Assembly: GCA_039000515.1 (NCBI GenBank)
Contig: JBCFYV010011172.1
Span: forward strand, 78,769,846 to 78,833,845
Source of the DNA: Timema cristinae
Lineage: Eukaryota > Arthropoda > Insecta > Phasmatodea > Timematidae
DNA length: 64,000 nt
Reading direction: 5' to 3'
This document shows, piece by piece, positions 44,351 to 57,500 of the stretch. Below the pieces are notes generated by a model, which worked only from the letters and a program-made list of their open reading frames with translations, was not told the origin of the DNA and ran no database searches. A program made the position numbers and the translations under genes. The stretch's first letter is position 1. Each line of letters begins with the position of its first letter.

Positions 44351-47282
44351 ATTTTCTTTTACGAACAGATCTACTCTCAGTTTTATTTATATAAGAGATA
44401 ATTATTATTTATTACTATTCCTTTAATAACCTAAAATGCAGTTTAATTTAATTTTACTGTTATTCTAGAACAAATTACTAACTGTTTTAATTGGAAACAA
44501 TAGTAAACATATCATTTTTGATTGGTGATCGTAAGAAATGAACAGTATTTATATCCCCCCAGAAGGCTGACAATTCAGGCATTTCCCTGCGCTTGTGTAT
44601 GCTATTGTAGACAGCCATAAATAAGCTAATATATAGGAAGACTGTATCTATAATTGTAGTCTCTTTTTCGTTTTGTTAGCTACATTAGTGTTACACAACA
44701 TTTTAAGTTCACGGTACACTTAACAAGCCTACAATTTTGTGATGGTTTATCGTTTTGGGTACGTGCCACAACAGCAGAAAATGAATTAAACACCCTGTTC
44801 AACAGTTCTACGATAAATCATAACTAGGAAAGTACAGACTAACTTTTTCTGAAGAAACTTCAAATGTTCCAAGAAATAGTTTGATTCTTTTATATGTGCC
44901 TACTTATTTAACATTTGGAAACATTTCTTTCAAACCATTAGTGATTTGGGTTAAACATAACCTCATGAGAAAAAATAAAAGTCAACATGTGGATGACACA
45001 CTGCTGTCACTCATACAAACTTCATTTCTGTTCTCAATGAACAGCGATGCATGGAGCTCTAGGTTGTGGCTACACATATGTATATGTGTGTGTGCTGGCA
45101 ATATACCAATAAGTTACCCAATATTCATTATATGCCTAATTTCAGATTTTAATTTTCCATATAAAAGCTCCAAAATTAGGTTAAAAACATGAACCAATGG
45201 GCTTAGGTGTCAACCACATCTTATCTGATTTGCTGATGACAAAAGAGGTAAGGTTGTTTTTTATTTAATGGTTTTTCACCCTCTCTTCATGGGTGTCCCT
45301 GACGAGTAGTAAGATGTTAAGCACATGCACACAGACAAAAGTAAACATGATAAGATTTTATGTACACATTTATTGTTTTGAAGGAAATCATGCTATCACA
45401 CTTACATTTAGCTTTAATTGTGCAAATATACTAGCACTGAACTATATTAGTGTGAAAGTTTAATAACAAGCTCACTCAAGTTTTCCACACTTGGGGGAAA
45501 CATTTGACAATATTAAAATATTTCTAATATTGTTCCACTTAATATCATTCAAAGTTTGTTTTCATAATCAACATTATAATTGAAACAGAATATTTACAGA
45601 TGACAGGTTTGACCATTTTTCATCACAAGCTGACAATACAAAATCACAAATGTTCTACAATTTTAGTAGGAAACAATTCGATATCACTTGAAATGACGTT
45701 GAAATTAACTATGCAATTCAAATTCATATTAGTTAACTTGTATACACACTAATACAAATGAATTACAGAAAAAAAACTTCTTTTAACTACTGATCAAAAT
45801 ACACTTTGAATTGTTTATAGAATAAATGGTTAACACTGTGACTACATACATAAGAAAAAATAATTTACTTATTCGTCTTGAGTTCCAATATAATTTTACA
45901 CATATTTTACATATGTTTTTATTATGTGTTGTTCAATAAAACTTGGGTAACAAGCCACTTAAATCCTTTATTGTAATTTAGTCAATCAAATGTATAGCAC
46001 TTTAGTAACCAAAGACCCCAATTTGACAACCATATAGTCATCTTCAAATCATGTGAACAAAATAACAAAAGAATAAAGCCATCCCAAAATATGTTTACTA
46101 TCAGAACACGGTGACTCTGTATTTGTATTCAAGTGAAAGGTAAATCAAGCTCCAAACACAGTTACACTTCATATATTATAATTTAACATCACATAACTTA
46201 TGGATTATCATTCAACACAAAAAAAAATCTTACAAGAAATTAACATTTCCAGTATGTTTAAATCAGAACAATCTATGCTTTTATCAACCATATTCACCTT
46301 AGAGATAAACAACTCTAAATTAGAATATGTATCATGTTGAAAGCAGTGCATATAAGATTAAAAAATATTGCATATAAATTGATTAGAATGATAAAATTCA
46401 TTACGAAATATATTTTCCATTCGGCCGAGTAGAAATGTGAATTATAGCTTAAAAATGTGTCCAACTCATTGCTAGCGTGCAATGTGAGAAAGCTAAGAAC
46501 CATTCCCACCTACAGTAGGTGAATCAAATTGAAATGAAGTGCAGCAACCAGTAACCCTCACACCTAGGAGAATTTAATCAAAGTGCAATATTTGGATTCA
46601 CATTTAAGTTAAGAGGGAAAGTGGTTTTGAATATAAGGAACAACCAAAACGTTATGCATTTCTTTCAAAAGTACAACTATGTGATTTTGTAGATGCAATG
46701 TAACACAATATTAATAAATGCGTGTATAGCTGTAACATTCAAATAAATGCAAGTAACTTATGTGCTATTTTATAATTTCTTATTGATTACCTCCAATGCA
46801 TTCTCTCTAATGTTAACATTGCTCTAGTTTTTTTCATTTTTATGGTAAATAAATCTGTAGCCCTGGACTAAAATTATGAATTTTTTTTTTGCTTCTGTTC
46901 TATGATTCACCTGGTTGGGAGGAAGCCTTTAAAAGTCCTAAGAGTCAAGAAATGATTTGCCCTAGGAATAGGATAAGAGAGTACAGTACAGTGTTAATAA
47001 GTACTAACATTATTAATTTGGTTGATGTGAAAACAAAGAAACTAATAATAATATTAAGTGGAAGTTAAAGTTTTATCGTAGAACTCAAGTGAGATTTAAG
47101 AATGTAATAATTATTATTGTCGAGAGTTAAATTACTTAAAAACTTTCATCACTGTGGATACACCAAGCATGAGTTAATTAAATATAATCTTAATATAATA
47201 AGATTAATCACAGTTTTTAATGAATCAAATAGCCAAAACTATTATTTATGCATTTTAGTGAGGATTACTCCATCTAGATATC
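44351..47282. other. Long AT-rich stretch, nothing recognised
   Basis: No domain-bearing ORF in six frames. GACGAGTAGTAAGATG at 45302 recalls the SINE tail. No tRNA or other RNA gene seen. Confidence 0.45.
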
Positions 47283-47389
47283 ATATTCTGAAAATTGATA
47301 AATGACACATGGATATGAGAATCGAACCAAGCCAAAGGTCCCGGGTTCGATTCCCGTATCCTGGTGTCATTTTTTAATTTTCAGAATAT
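47283..47389. repeat. Snap-back hairpin carrying a tRNA T-arm sequence
   Basis: Arms of about 45 bp: ATATTCTGAAAATTGATAAA with TGACAC ... ATCGAACC, mirrored by GGTTCGAT ... GTGTCATTTTTTAATTTTCA with GAATAT. The loop is about 14 bases around 47329-47342. The inner right arm, CCCGGGTTCGATTCCCG, is a tRNA T-arm/B box. Confidence 0.8.
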
Positions 47390-48379
47390 AACAGTTTTTA
47401 ATATTTTAATTAATCCCAAAACAATATAGTAAGGTATTGGAGGGAAGAAGAGGCCTTGATAAAAAATAATTCACTATCACCATTTTAATGTTGGTTTTCT
47501 TAAGATTCTAGCTTAGGCCAGTCTTGGGAATGTTGAGGTTCTGAAAGACACTTACTTTAGTTTACAAATGTTAAGTTACTAAATGCTTAGTACATTAAAT
47601 GTGACCATAAATATGGTTATTTATCTCTAAGGTACTGTACAGCAAAGTCTGAACTTATTAAAAATTTGATGGACAACTGTCAGGCCTGGTCAATTTCACA
47701 AAATTCCCACTTACTGGGGTATCAAGAGGCAGTGATGATTTTGTTAAATGAATGCTAATAATTATTCAGAAAATCTTATGGTATAAAAAGCACATTAGAC
47801 ATGAAATAAAAACAAGAATAAACTTTTTAAATGGACATTTAAATACAGTTAAAAATGTAAAATAAACATAATAAATATTAATAAATAACATTTGCTCTAA
47901 AAAACAAACAATATATTATAATAGCTTTAATTTAGTAAGGTCTACAATTTAACTTCCATAAGTGCAACCTTCCAAAAATTTTAACTTCTCTTGTAATTAA
48001 AATAATTTTAATAAAAGAGAGAATTCATTACATTAATACATCATTTTACAACTGCGGAAACATAATATTGTGTGGACACAAGTTGTCTTAACCAGCAAAG
48101 ATGCATTACAGAATATAGTTAACAATTTATTATATGGTTTTACATGTAAATGTGTATCGCACCCCACACGAGGTTGAAGTTTCAGGGGTCACAACAAACA
48201 TGTATTCAATAATTTGAACTGGTGACCAATTTTGTAAAAAAAATTGACCTGATTTGAAAATACTCAATCAAAAGCATTAAAAATAACCTTTCTCTACCAT
48301 AAGTCAAAAGTTGTTTATGCATTTAAATGATTTTTTTTAAAGCTCCTACTAATTTTGGCCACCTAAGAATAGTTCAGGG
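47390..48379. other. AT-rich, no gene recognised
   Basis: No ORF or repeat unit supported. Confidence 0.45.
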
Positions 48380-48860
48380 ATGGTGAGACTTTTCCGGCCA
48401 GTGAGCCACTTGAAGACCAGCTGAATTTTGAACTATTCTCGTGTGCTACCTTTTAATTATGTTTTTAATGAATATTTCAAAATCAAAATTCTTGAATTTT
48501 ATGGTATGTGTGAATGTATGTATACACACACGTGTATACTGGCTACATCCGTCATAGCCCGATTGGTAGGAAGATTAGGCAGTACTTACATACCTTTGCC
48601 AACGGACGCTCGAACACATTAATTGCACATAGTTTCTGAGGAGGCTCTTTCCATGTCCCAATGAGAGGAGGCGATGGTGGTGAATATGAGGGTATGGAAC
48701 CAGTAGAAGCTTTTAACCTAACTTAAGGCTAACTAAACAAACCTTGGTGAGCATTAAGATCATTTTACTTTCGGGAAAAATACCCATATTACCAGCCAGG
48801 AATCACATTCAGGACACCTAGGTTATGTATTCAGGTGCTTTGATGCCTATACTAAAGGGC
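48380..48860. mobile_element. Mixed scraps of hAT end and tRNA-like SINE heads
   Basis: 48375-48450: TTCAGGGATGGTGAGACTTT and CCGGCCAGTGAGCCACTT look like a hAT terminus. 48553-48620: GCCCGATTGGTAGGAAG is A-box-like. On the minus strand at 48795-48855, GTATAGGCATCAAAGCACC with GAATGTGATTCCTGG resembles a decayed tRNA head. None can be delimited. Confidence 0.35.
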
Positions 48861-48876
48861 TTCTTGTGTGGATAAA

Positions 48877-48940
48877 GGTTTATTTGTGTTGAACACAGTT
48901 TATTTGTGTTGAACACGGTTTATTTGTGTTGAACACGGTT
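48877..48940. repeat. Three tandem 20-bp units
   Basis: GGTTTATTTGTGTTGAACAC three times in a row with one A/G change. Confidence 0.95.
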
Positions 48941-48959
48941 TAAGCAAAAAGATATGTAC

Positions 48960-51140
48960 TTGTTTACAAGGCAAAGGGGTGATTCAAGAACAATGATTGA
49001 TTTTGTGGTATATGGATGAGAGAATTAGAAGTTTAGTATTGAATAATAGGGCTGTGCATGGATCTGAATGTGGAACGAATCACTTCCTAGTGATCTCATT
49101 AGTTGAATTAGATAGGAATTTTGTGAGGAAGCAGCACAAGAGTATTAAGAAAGGGAAAGTGGAAAAGTTGTACGATAAAAAAAGTATTAAAGTGAAAGTG
49201 GAAAAGTGTGAGAATGCAATATGAAAGATTGCTGGGCGAAAAATTAACTTTACAAGAGCATGAACGGAATGTTGAAATAAATGCTAATGATAGTGAAAGT
49301 TATTGGAACAGAATAAAAGAGGGTGTAATTGAGTGTGCGAAGGATGTGTGTGGATCTGCAGTGGGGGGAAACTTAAAAAAAGATGCATGGTGGAATGAAT
49401 AGGTGAAAAAAGCATACAAAAGAATGATTACTGTGAAGAATGAAACAGAACTTAAGAGGTTGTGGGAGATATTCAAAGAGAAAACGATGAATGCAAAGAA
49501 GTTATTAAATGAGAGTAAAGATCAAATGAGATTAAAATAAGAAATAATGCACAATGATTTTGAAGGAAACAAGCTGTTCTGAAAATTGAGGAATAGAATG
49601 AAGTAAGGTGTGCAAGGAAAGACCTATGGAATTCAGAATGAACGTGGTGAGATGACATGGGATGAAAAGCAGTTTAAGAGTGTGATGTAGTATTTTGAGC
49701 AAGTGTATAGAGAAAACGTAGATAAAGTAGCAGAAAATAAGTAAAATGTTATGATGAGTGAAAGAATTAATGAGGATGAGGTGTTAAAAGTTATGAAAGC
49801 ATTAGAGAATGGCAAAGCTGCAGGTGTCTATTGAATCAAAAGTGAAATGCTCAATAGGGTCGCTACACAATCAGTCAGACTGTCAGTATTAATAAAGTAA
49901 TAATTAATACTGAGGGTGGTACGCAAGAACGTATTGTGAATGCTTAGTAGACCGATAGTGTGGTCTCGACCACACTATCAGTCCACCTTTTAACCTATGA
50001 TGACGCAAGCAAACCCACGTTAGTGTCAACAAAGCATCCACTCAGTCAAGTTCTTGAAAACGGCCCTGAGAGTTTGACTGATTGTTTAAGGGCAGTACTG
50101 ATGGCCTGACTTACAAAAATACTGATCTGATCCGAATTTTCTGATCACATCAGTCAGTACCAATCCATAAGTCTTGCAAGTGTTGGGAGAGACTGACAGT
50201 AAGAGTGACTGTGTGCGCACGCTCGTCAGTAGGGGTCTTAGGACTGACAGTCTGACTGATTGTGTAGGAGCCCTATAATAATAGGGGCATGATACCTCAT
50301 GCCAGATTGTGTGAGTTGTTCAATATGTGTGCTGGGATTTTGAATGTTCCTAATGACTCAAAGAATTATGTAATTGTTCCTTTGTACAAATACAAAGGCA
50401 GTACAAATGAATGTAAGCATTATAGGGCAATTAGTTTGTTGATTATTCCAGGCAAAGTTTTCAGGAGTCTTAAATGAGAGAGTGCGTGAAAAAACTGTGG
50501 ATAAGATTTGGGGTGTGTAATGTGGTTTCATGCCGGGTAGAGGTTGCATGGACCAGATATATGCATTGCATTCAATTGATCTGGAGAAAGTGTATGATTG
50601 GATGAATAAAAGTATATGATGTTTTGAGTATGGTGTGGATGCATGGTTAGTAAATACAATTATGGTGGTGTATGATGGAAGCAAAGCATGTGTTAGGGAT
50701 GAATACATCTCGGCGAGTAGTTGGATGTACTTGGACTATTGCAAAGAATGTAGTATTGAAAGAGGCAAAGATGGAAGTATATAAAAGTGTGTTGACGTCA
50801 ACATTATTTTATGGATGTGAAGTGTGGATTTGTTAGGAGAAACACAAGAGCAAGGTGAATGTGAGTGTAATGACATATCTGAGAAATGTATCATGAGGAA
50901 AAACTCATATAAAGAGTGAGTAATGAATGGGTGCTGAAGGAGTGTGGTTTGAAAAGTACAACAATAGGTCAATGTGAAAGAAGCATCATGCATTGGTTTG
51001 GACATTTCGAGAGGATGAGAATGGATCGAATGACAAAGCAAATATATGAAAGTAAAGTTTGTGGATCAAAAGGAAGGGGTATGCTATGTAAGACATGGCT
51101 AAACATTGTAGACAAATTGTGTGATAAAGAGAAACGTTAA
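48960..51140 (+). mobile_element. Decayed LINE B (endonuclease end to C-terminus), RT core deleted
   Basis: 48960-49230: GDSRTMIDFVVYG, ERIRSLVLNNRAVHGSECGT and NHFLVI, the end of the APE endonuclease. 49230-49860: linker with DAWWNE, KAYKRM and NGKAAGVY. After a MITE, 50280-50710: RGMIPHARLCELFNMCAGIL, IVPLYKYKGSTNECKHYRAI, SLLIIPGKVF, CGFMPGRGCMDQIYAL and IDLEKVYD (RT fingers and palm). Then a jump past the FADD box straight to 50760-51140: YKSVLTSTLFYGCEVW, VNVSVMTYLRN, IGQCERSIMHWFGHFERMRM and GSKGRG, the C-terminal region. Frameshifts and the missing palm show it is dead. Clade not assigned. Confidence 0.85.
49857..50273. mobile_element. MITE of about 417 bp with 30-bp TIRs, inserted in LINE B
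   Basis: Left end GGGTCGCTACACAATCAGTC with AGACTGTCAGT is mirrored at the right by ACTGACAGTCTGACTGATTG with TGTAGGAGCCC; two to three mismatches. It splits LINE B between KSEMLN and RGMIPHARL. A second perfect 12-bp inverted repeat (GATAGTGTGGTC/GACCACACTATC) sits inside at 49955-49980. The target duplication is ambiguous in the AATAATA context. Confidence 0.85.
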
Positions 51141-51309
51141 AAAAATACTACACTATAAAATGTTCAAACGTTTAAGCATAAATTTAACTATAATCATAAA
51201 TTTAATCCCAAAATGTGTAATTTAAAGCTATTTAAGGATTACATGAATAGAATACACAAAGAGATTACTACATTACTATTACATAAATAAATTACTATTT
51301 GTATTGGTG

Positions 51310-52490
51310 ATGGAAATGATCATGAATAAAGTGGTAGGGAAACTGGGCGAGAAGAAAATGAAAGCAATAATATTGCAGATGACTTGATGGTATAGAGGGG
51401 GAGAAGGTAGGAAGTATATTAACAACTGCAGGAATGGAATGAGAAGGTGAAAAAAGTGTGGAATGAAATTTAGTATAGCTAAAAGTGAAGTGATGGTGAA
51501 CACAAGCCAAGAAAGGTGATAGAACTGGATGGAGTAGATATGAAAGAAGAAAAAGAGTGTAAAGTATCTTGGTAGTGTGATTGAGACAAAAGGGGGCAGT
51601 AGGGTGAGGTATTCTTCAGGTGTGTAAGAGACCTACTATGGAAAAGAAGTGTAAGGAAGTATTGTATATATCATACTTCATATCGATAGTAGGGATCAGA
51701 AAAAATGCTCTTTTAGTGGATCAGGAGCAATCTGCTACTGCTCCTCCACTGGACCTGTTCCTTTTATCTGCTTTTTGTTACTGTGACTATTTTCAAACTT
51801 GCTCCTAGTAGGGCTTATCACATTCCTTGCTTGTATCAGCACGTTTATTTGTACTAGCGTCAGTAAATAGCAGTGAATATGTGGTAATTACTTTTGTTTT
51901 AACTGCATCTATAAAACTATAAATTAACCCAATTTTAAATAAAAACATTTTAACATTGGTTATAAAATAATTACCAAGACTAGTATAGTAGGTAAACTGG
52001 CGGTCTACGGGTAAGGTGCCAGTCTTCTGTGCTGAGGTTCAATCCTCGGTCCCGGCAAAGATTTATCTGATTGCCAAACACTTACTTCACCTCTGACAAG
52101 ACATATATTAATCACAACTTGTGAATGTGTGGAATGCCAGGTCTCCACCATGGTTCGGATCTCAAGTTACGTATGCAGCGTAAACTTGGACTTTGGATAA
52201 AAGAAAAACAAGGAAAGTGGCGGCCATGGGAATTAAGTTTTTGAGGAGCGTGTTAGCTGTCGCCAGAAGAGATAAGATTAGGAATGAAGATGTAAGATCA
52301 AGATATGGGCTACAGGGGATACATGGATGAGATGGTATGGACATGTAATGAGTATGGAAGGGGAGAGGATTTAAAGAAGAGATAGGAGGAATAGAAAGCA
52401 GCAAGTAGGCAAAATGGTGGAAAGACAAAGTAAACGGACCCAGTCACAGGCTGTAAACAGTTCATTATGATGATGATGATGATTATAAAA
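51310..52490 (+). mobile_element. Decayed LINE C fragment interrupted by SINE-A
   Basis: 51370-51700: ADDLMV, QEWNEKVKKCGMKFSIAKSE, KYLGSVIETKG and KCKEVLYISYF, from RT palm to thumb. It resumes at 52175: TWTLDKRKTRKVAAMGIKFL, SVLAVARRDKIRNEDVR, and ends with a (TGA)n simple tail at 52468-52485. The 51700-52170 block is foreign. Confidence 0.75.
51995..52172 (+). mobile_element. SINE-A copy 2 (3' truncated)
   Basis: Head CTGGCGGTCTACGGGTAAGG, B box GAGGTTCAATCCTCGGTCCC, body CCAGGTCTCCACCATGGTTC. It lacks the conserved tail and lies inside LINE C. Confidence 0.85.
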
Positions 52491-53199
52491 ATAAGTAGTT
52501 ACAAATTAGGTAGGTATTTGTAAAAATATTTGTAGAATGTATTTTGTTAAAACAATTATTTTCCATTTTAACATACCTCAATAAATTAAACTAAAATCCT
52601 TGAAAGAGTGTGGACATTACTAAGAATTTATTTTAATTCAGTGGCAAACATCATATAAAAAAACTAAGCTTACCCTTTTTATAATAAAATATAAATTTAT
52701 ATTTTCAAGAGTATATAGCTTTCTTCTACTTTGTTTTATAACAAAAAAGTTACTTTTAGTTGAAAAAATAACTTGTGACCCCTGTGTTTAAATGTTTTAA
52801 ATCCAATTTCAGTTGATATATTTTATCAACATATTACTAAAAAAAATTCTGTCAAACTTGAGCCTGCCTGTTCTCAACCTGCAAGACCTAGAGAGCCTAG
52901 CTTCTTTTAAAGATTCATAAGGAAAATATGCCAGTTTTGTGAAAACAATTTCAAATACAAACTTTAATAAGCTATAACTCTTGGTAAAGTGTTCACTTTG
53001 AGAATACAGTCCAGTTCAAAGTCCTAATACAACCAAATCCCAAGACTGAAATCCTGGCCAGTTCATTACTTCACTCAGGGTTTGATGAAGAAACACCCTT
53101 GGATTGATTCTGCTAAATATATAATTGAAGATTCTAGAGCCCTTTAACTTTTTGTTGTCCCCATGTCTCACTGGTCATTCAGGTTGCACACACACATAC
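52491..53199. other. AT-rich, no gene recognised
   Basis: Nothing supported. Confidence 0.45.
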
Positions 53200-53345
53200 T
53201 AGTTACACTAATGTGTTAGGTATGACGAAGGTTGAATTTAGAGGAAGTGTACCTACATTCGTGCTGAGGCAGAGTGGACAACTATTTTGGAAAAAAGAAC
53301 ACCCTCAGTACACCCAACCGAGATTCGTCATAAACTTAACAAAGG
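53200..53345 (-). mobile_element. SINE-B fragment
   Basis: The complement reads GTTGGGTGTACTGAGGGTGT, AGCACGAATGTAGGTACACT and TTCAACCTTCGTCATACCTA, matching the SINE-B body at 33330-33420. Confidence 0.65.
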
Positions 53346-54520
53346 TGACATACAAGATTTTATTCCTTTATCTCAGTTTAAGTTAATACCTCGGTCAACA
53401 GTGAAAGATATCTAGGAAGTCAAGGGTGTTTCTAAAATAAAGCTTCACTGGTCGCCAACCGAACTTCATCTTGTGTCATCCATGAAAGATGTATCTCAAA
53501 TGTTGTACAATCCATTAACTAAAATAGATGTTTGAAACTAAAATATCTAATGTATTGCATGTGATACTTTTTAACATTCCTGTCAGCATTGCATGTGTAA
53601 ATTAAGCTTGCATTGTATATAGTGCTACAATCTAAAAAGTTTTTAATGTATTTACTTCAACCACATATAAATGAGAAACATATCAATCTTTCCTCAATCT
53701 TATTTTCAACCTGCAGGAATTCCTAAAAAAAAAAGTTCCTATTTTCTCCCCCTTAGGATTAGTAATATAATATTAAAACCCTTTAGTAATGCATTTACAC
53801 AATAGGCAATGCTTAAAACTAGTTTTCCAGCTGATTTACATACAAACAATTTTATTTTAAGAGTAATTAAATAGAAGAGAAATCAGGCACTGCTAATTAA
53901 ACTCTATACATCTGCAATTTTGTTTTATTGAAAACAAAATGTCAGCACACAATTATAAAAAATTGTCAATAGGAACGTAATTCTGGTTTTTGGCACTAGA
54001 TATAGACTAAACTCGCGAACAAACATGCCAAAACTATTTGCAACTTTAGTGAAAAGTTGGCTTTGACTCAAATTTCAAATTAATTTTGAATGTTTAATAA
54101 TGTATTATTGCTTCAATAGGGAGGTTACTGTAGTATGTGAAAATTAAATTAATTTATTGGATGTAACTTTAATACACACTAAACATATGTTTTAAGTTTG
54201 GTATTTGTTAAAATATAAATTAATAGTAAAACCAATGTAACACTAAAACATTAAAGTTTCCCTACTTAACAATAGGTGTACAATGTCCCAACACTGAATG
54301 TGAAATAAAATTACAGCTGGTGGTTTGTGGAGTAATGAGTTCACATGGGTTGATATTTTTTCTCAGAGTAGTAGCCAGGTGATAGACAAAAATAAAATGT
54401 CTACAACTTTTGTAATTATTTCATTCAATCTCCTCTCCCAACTCTTAGGAAACAAATGATACAGATCAGACGCTAAAAAAAAGTTTATTGAAAAAAGTGA
54501 TGGAATGCCTACCAGTACCC
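53346..54520. other. AT-rich, no gene recognised
   Basis: The last 20-25 bp (GGAATGCCTACCAGTACCC) may be the left end of the hAT-like repeat whose other end lies near 58756. Confidence 0.4.
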
Positions 54521-54525
54521 ATATA

Positions 54526-57500
54526 TGGTCATTCCAAAAATATTAGATTTTTTTGAAATTAGTTTTCGAAAATTTATTTTTTACAATTATTTACAAAATT
54601 TGTGTTTTATCGAAGTGATTATTTATTCAGAAAAAAGATTATATAGTGAACAGTAAACTTTTAATATTTGTTTTATATTAAATTACATAAAATACATGAA
54701 CAGGTGAAGAAATATGTCCATTGTGTTACAGTTTTACAAAAAATGGCCCAGCTAACAAAACCATGAATAATGCATTCTTTTTATGATACTGGCTGATCAA
54801 ATAGAATACACAATCGAAATAAGTGTAAGTAATTATCTAAGTTACATTTTAAACCAAAACCGAAAACTCAAACACAATGTCCCCGATGTTACTATTTTTT
54901 CTGTTAGAATGTCTTAAACTTAGTAATATATGTGGATTATAAAAGATATTATTTTTCAGGCTTTTTTTTTCAAATCATAATTATTTGTACTTTTAATGAC
55001 TCATTGTTTTACATTTTTACTTATAATACTTGTTCATAAAAGTAGAATAACATAGCAGTAACACAGTGACAAGATGATAACACAAGGGACACATATTTTT
55101 AAGAGGCTTGGATCGTTATTATTTTTAGCATACATAACTAATTCAAACAGTGACATTACTTTTTATAAAATATTATGTATATTGTAAAGTAGAAATTTGG
55201 GAACACTTTGAAATTACTTCTCATGAATATCAACTGGAGTATTGAAGTGGTAGTAAATGCGGTCACTTTTCATTTTTAGAGTTGGTGTTTCAAGGACTTC
55301 AAGAACTTGATCGAACTTCACATATGAGACAACCTTCTCTTTGATTCTATGATTTCTACCACTTTCATCAACTGCTCTTAGAAACATTACCTTGATATCA
55401 CCATTATCTTCAACCTCAGTTTGTGCCACTCCTACATATTTATATTTAGTTGAATTTCCTTTTCCTCCTTTAATCTGAACTAACATGTACACTCCACTAG
55501 TGACATTTTTTGGGTGGGGCTCTTTCATTGTAAGACAACTCTTTAAAAGAGGTATCTTTATTGAAAGAGCTAGGCTTATGTAATCCTCTTGATTATAGGC
55601 CTATCATTTGGTTCCAAAAGTTCATCTTCAGTAGAGGTTGGGTGAGCATCATTATAATTTTTTTTTATATATAATGTAGGTCACCTCCTGCTCCCCCCCC
55701 CCCCTTGATTTTCATTATTAACAATATAAGCATTATATATGCCATAACAATTGCAAAACCCTTTATTACTCTGTTATTCACAGTAACAACTAATACCCCG
55801 ATAGTTGATAAACCATTTTTCTTTTACAATTAACTGATGTAAACGCATAGTTCCAGATGCCCAATGGAAGTGTTTTGCGGACACAATCAATTTCTTCTGC
55901 AGTCACAACAATCAACTTAATTGTTGTTTCCTTTTACACCAATTGAAGGAACTGGTGAACATTAGCAATGTCATTACCATGGAACACAAGTCTGTCAGCT
56001 GTTCGCTTTAAAACTGCTCCAATTCCATCAGCTGCTCCTTTGCCATGTCAAACTTAAAAAAAAAAGACTATGTTCCTTGCTTGAATCCATTTTCACAAAG
56101 TTTGTGACTAAAAAGGTAAAAGTTTTGTTTTTGTCTGTACTGTGTACATGGTCCATCAGAAAATGCATGTAGTGTGTCCATATTAGGATCATTTGTCTTA
56201 TTAAAATTCATTATGGGTGCTAGGTGGGGCCATATTGCACTAGGATTGTGCTCATTACAAGAAGACACTGTGCAGAATGATTCTGGCTCACGTTGCTTAC
56301 AATATAAAACACCTGTGTGAAGTGCGATTTGATTTCGTGATGCCCCAAAATAGTGGCACTGAACTTCTTCTGCAAGCTTACAATTGTAGTTTTTGCTAAC
56401 ATCAATGTGAATAGCAGATTCATTTGGCTAATATTGCTATGTAACTTAAAGCACAAGTATCTCGTTTATCAACCGTAGGTATCGATACATAAAATGGGTG
56501 ATGAGCTGTAAAAGACGAATAAGAACCATGTTCTCCTTCCTTTAAAAACTTATTAAGTAAATTCTTCATGGTATCTTACATGTACCTTTTCTGTACTTTG
56601 TTTTTTGATGGTTTCCTTTTTGCATGAACTAACTCTTCTTACATCATCTTTTAACAGTTTTAACAGCTTTTTTTAGCCCTTGCAATTTTGCACTTTAGGC
56701 CTAATGCTTTGAAACCTACCTCTCGAAGCACCCTATGTTCCTTGAGCAATTTATTCCTAATAACTGCTTTTAAGCCTTTTTTTTTTATTTCTTTTGTACA
56801 CAGATGACATGGTGTGTGTCAATGTGTGGTACTTAAACTGTTTCGAGACTTTTCCAATTCCTGGTGTCCTAACTCCTGGTTAACTTTTTTCCAAAAATGC
56901 TTTTGTTTTTGAATGTGGGGTAAATTGTTTGCTTCATGTTTTCCTTGTCGAGTTTTGTTCTATTCCGTCTTAGTTTTATACGCCCTATTGTTGAATTATC
57001 TTCTTGAATATCATTCACTTTATTTGGCAAGGGAGATGAGGTTATTCCAATGGTCTCTTTACGAGATTTTGCAAAACTTCTCTGAAGTATTTTGCTAGCT
57101 CATCACTTTCTTCTCGCTAATCTTTTTTCTCTCAATGACATATCTTTAACCAAATGTTTTGAAGAGTGAGAGCTTTCTCGTGCTTTTCTCTTGCATTCTT
57201 TTACTTTGGTTTTTATCTTTCTTTCTTCTTTCTTGGTACTGCCTTTGTTTCTCTGCTGCTGTTAATGGCATTTTCTGTACAGAGAACAAACAATGTACTT
57301 AAGGTTAATAGTTTGGATCTATAAGTGGTCAGGTAAATATATATTAAATACCAATTAATTAAAGATAGGTAGGGCCTAGAGTAATCAAACTGTTTACTGT
57401 GTTACAATGTACAAGCTAATATAGGAGACATGTAACAAAGAGGACACACTAACTTAGAATTTAGCCATGTGCTGATTGAAAGTGAATAATCACTAAGCCA

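Noticed and set aside
47335..47360. A true tRNA gene near the GGGTTCGATTCCCG sequence
   Set aside because: Only a T-arm is present, within a hairpin; no acceptor, D or anticodon arm can be drawn.
48877..48940. Short CRISPR-like array
   Set aside because: Three directly adjacent 20-bp units without spacers in a eukaryotic context: a simple tandem repeat.
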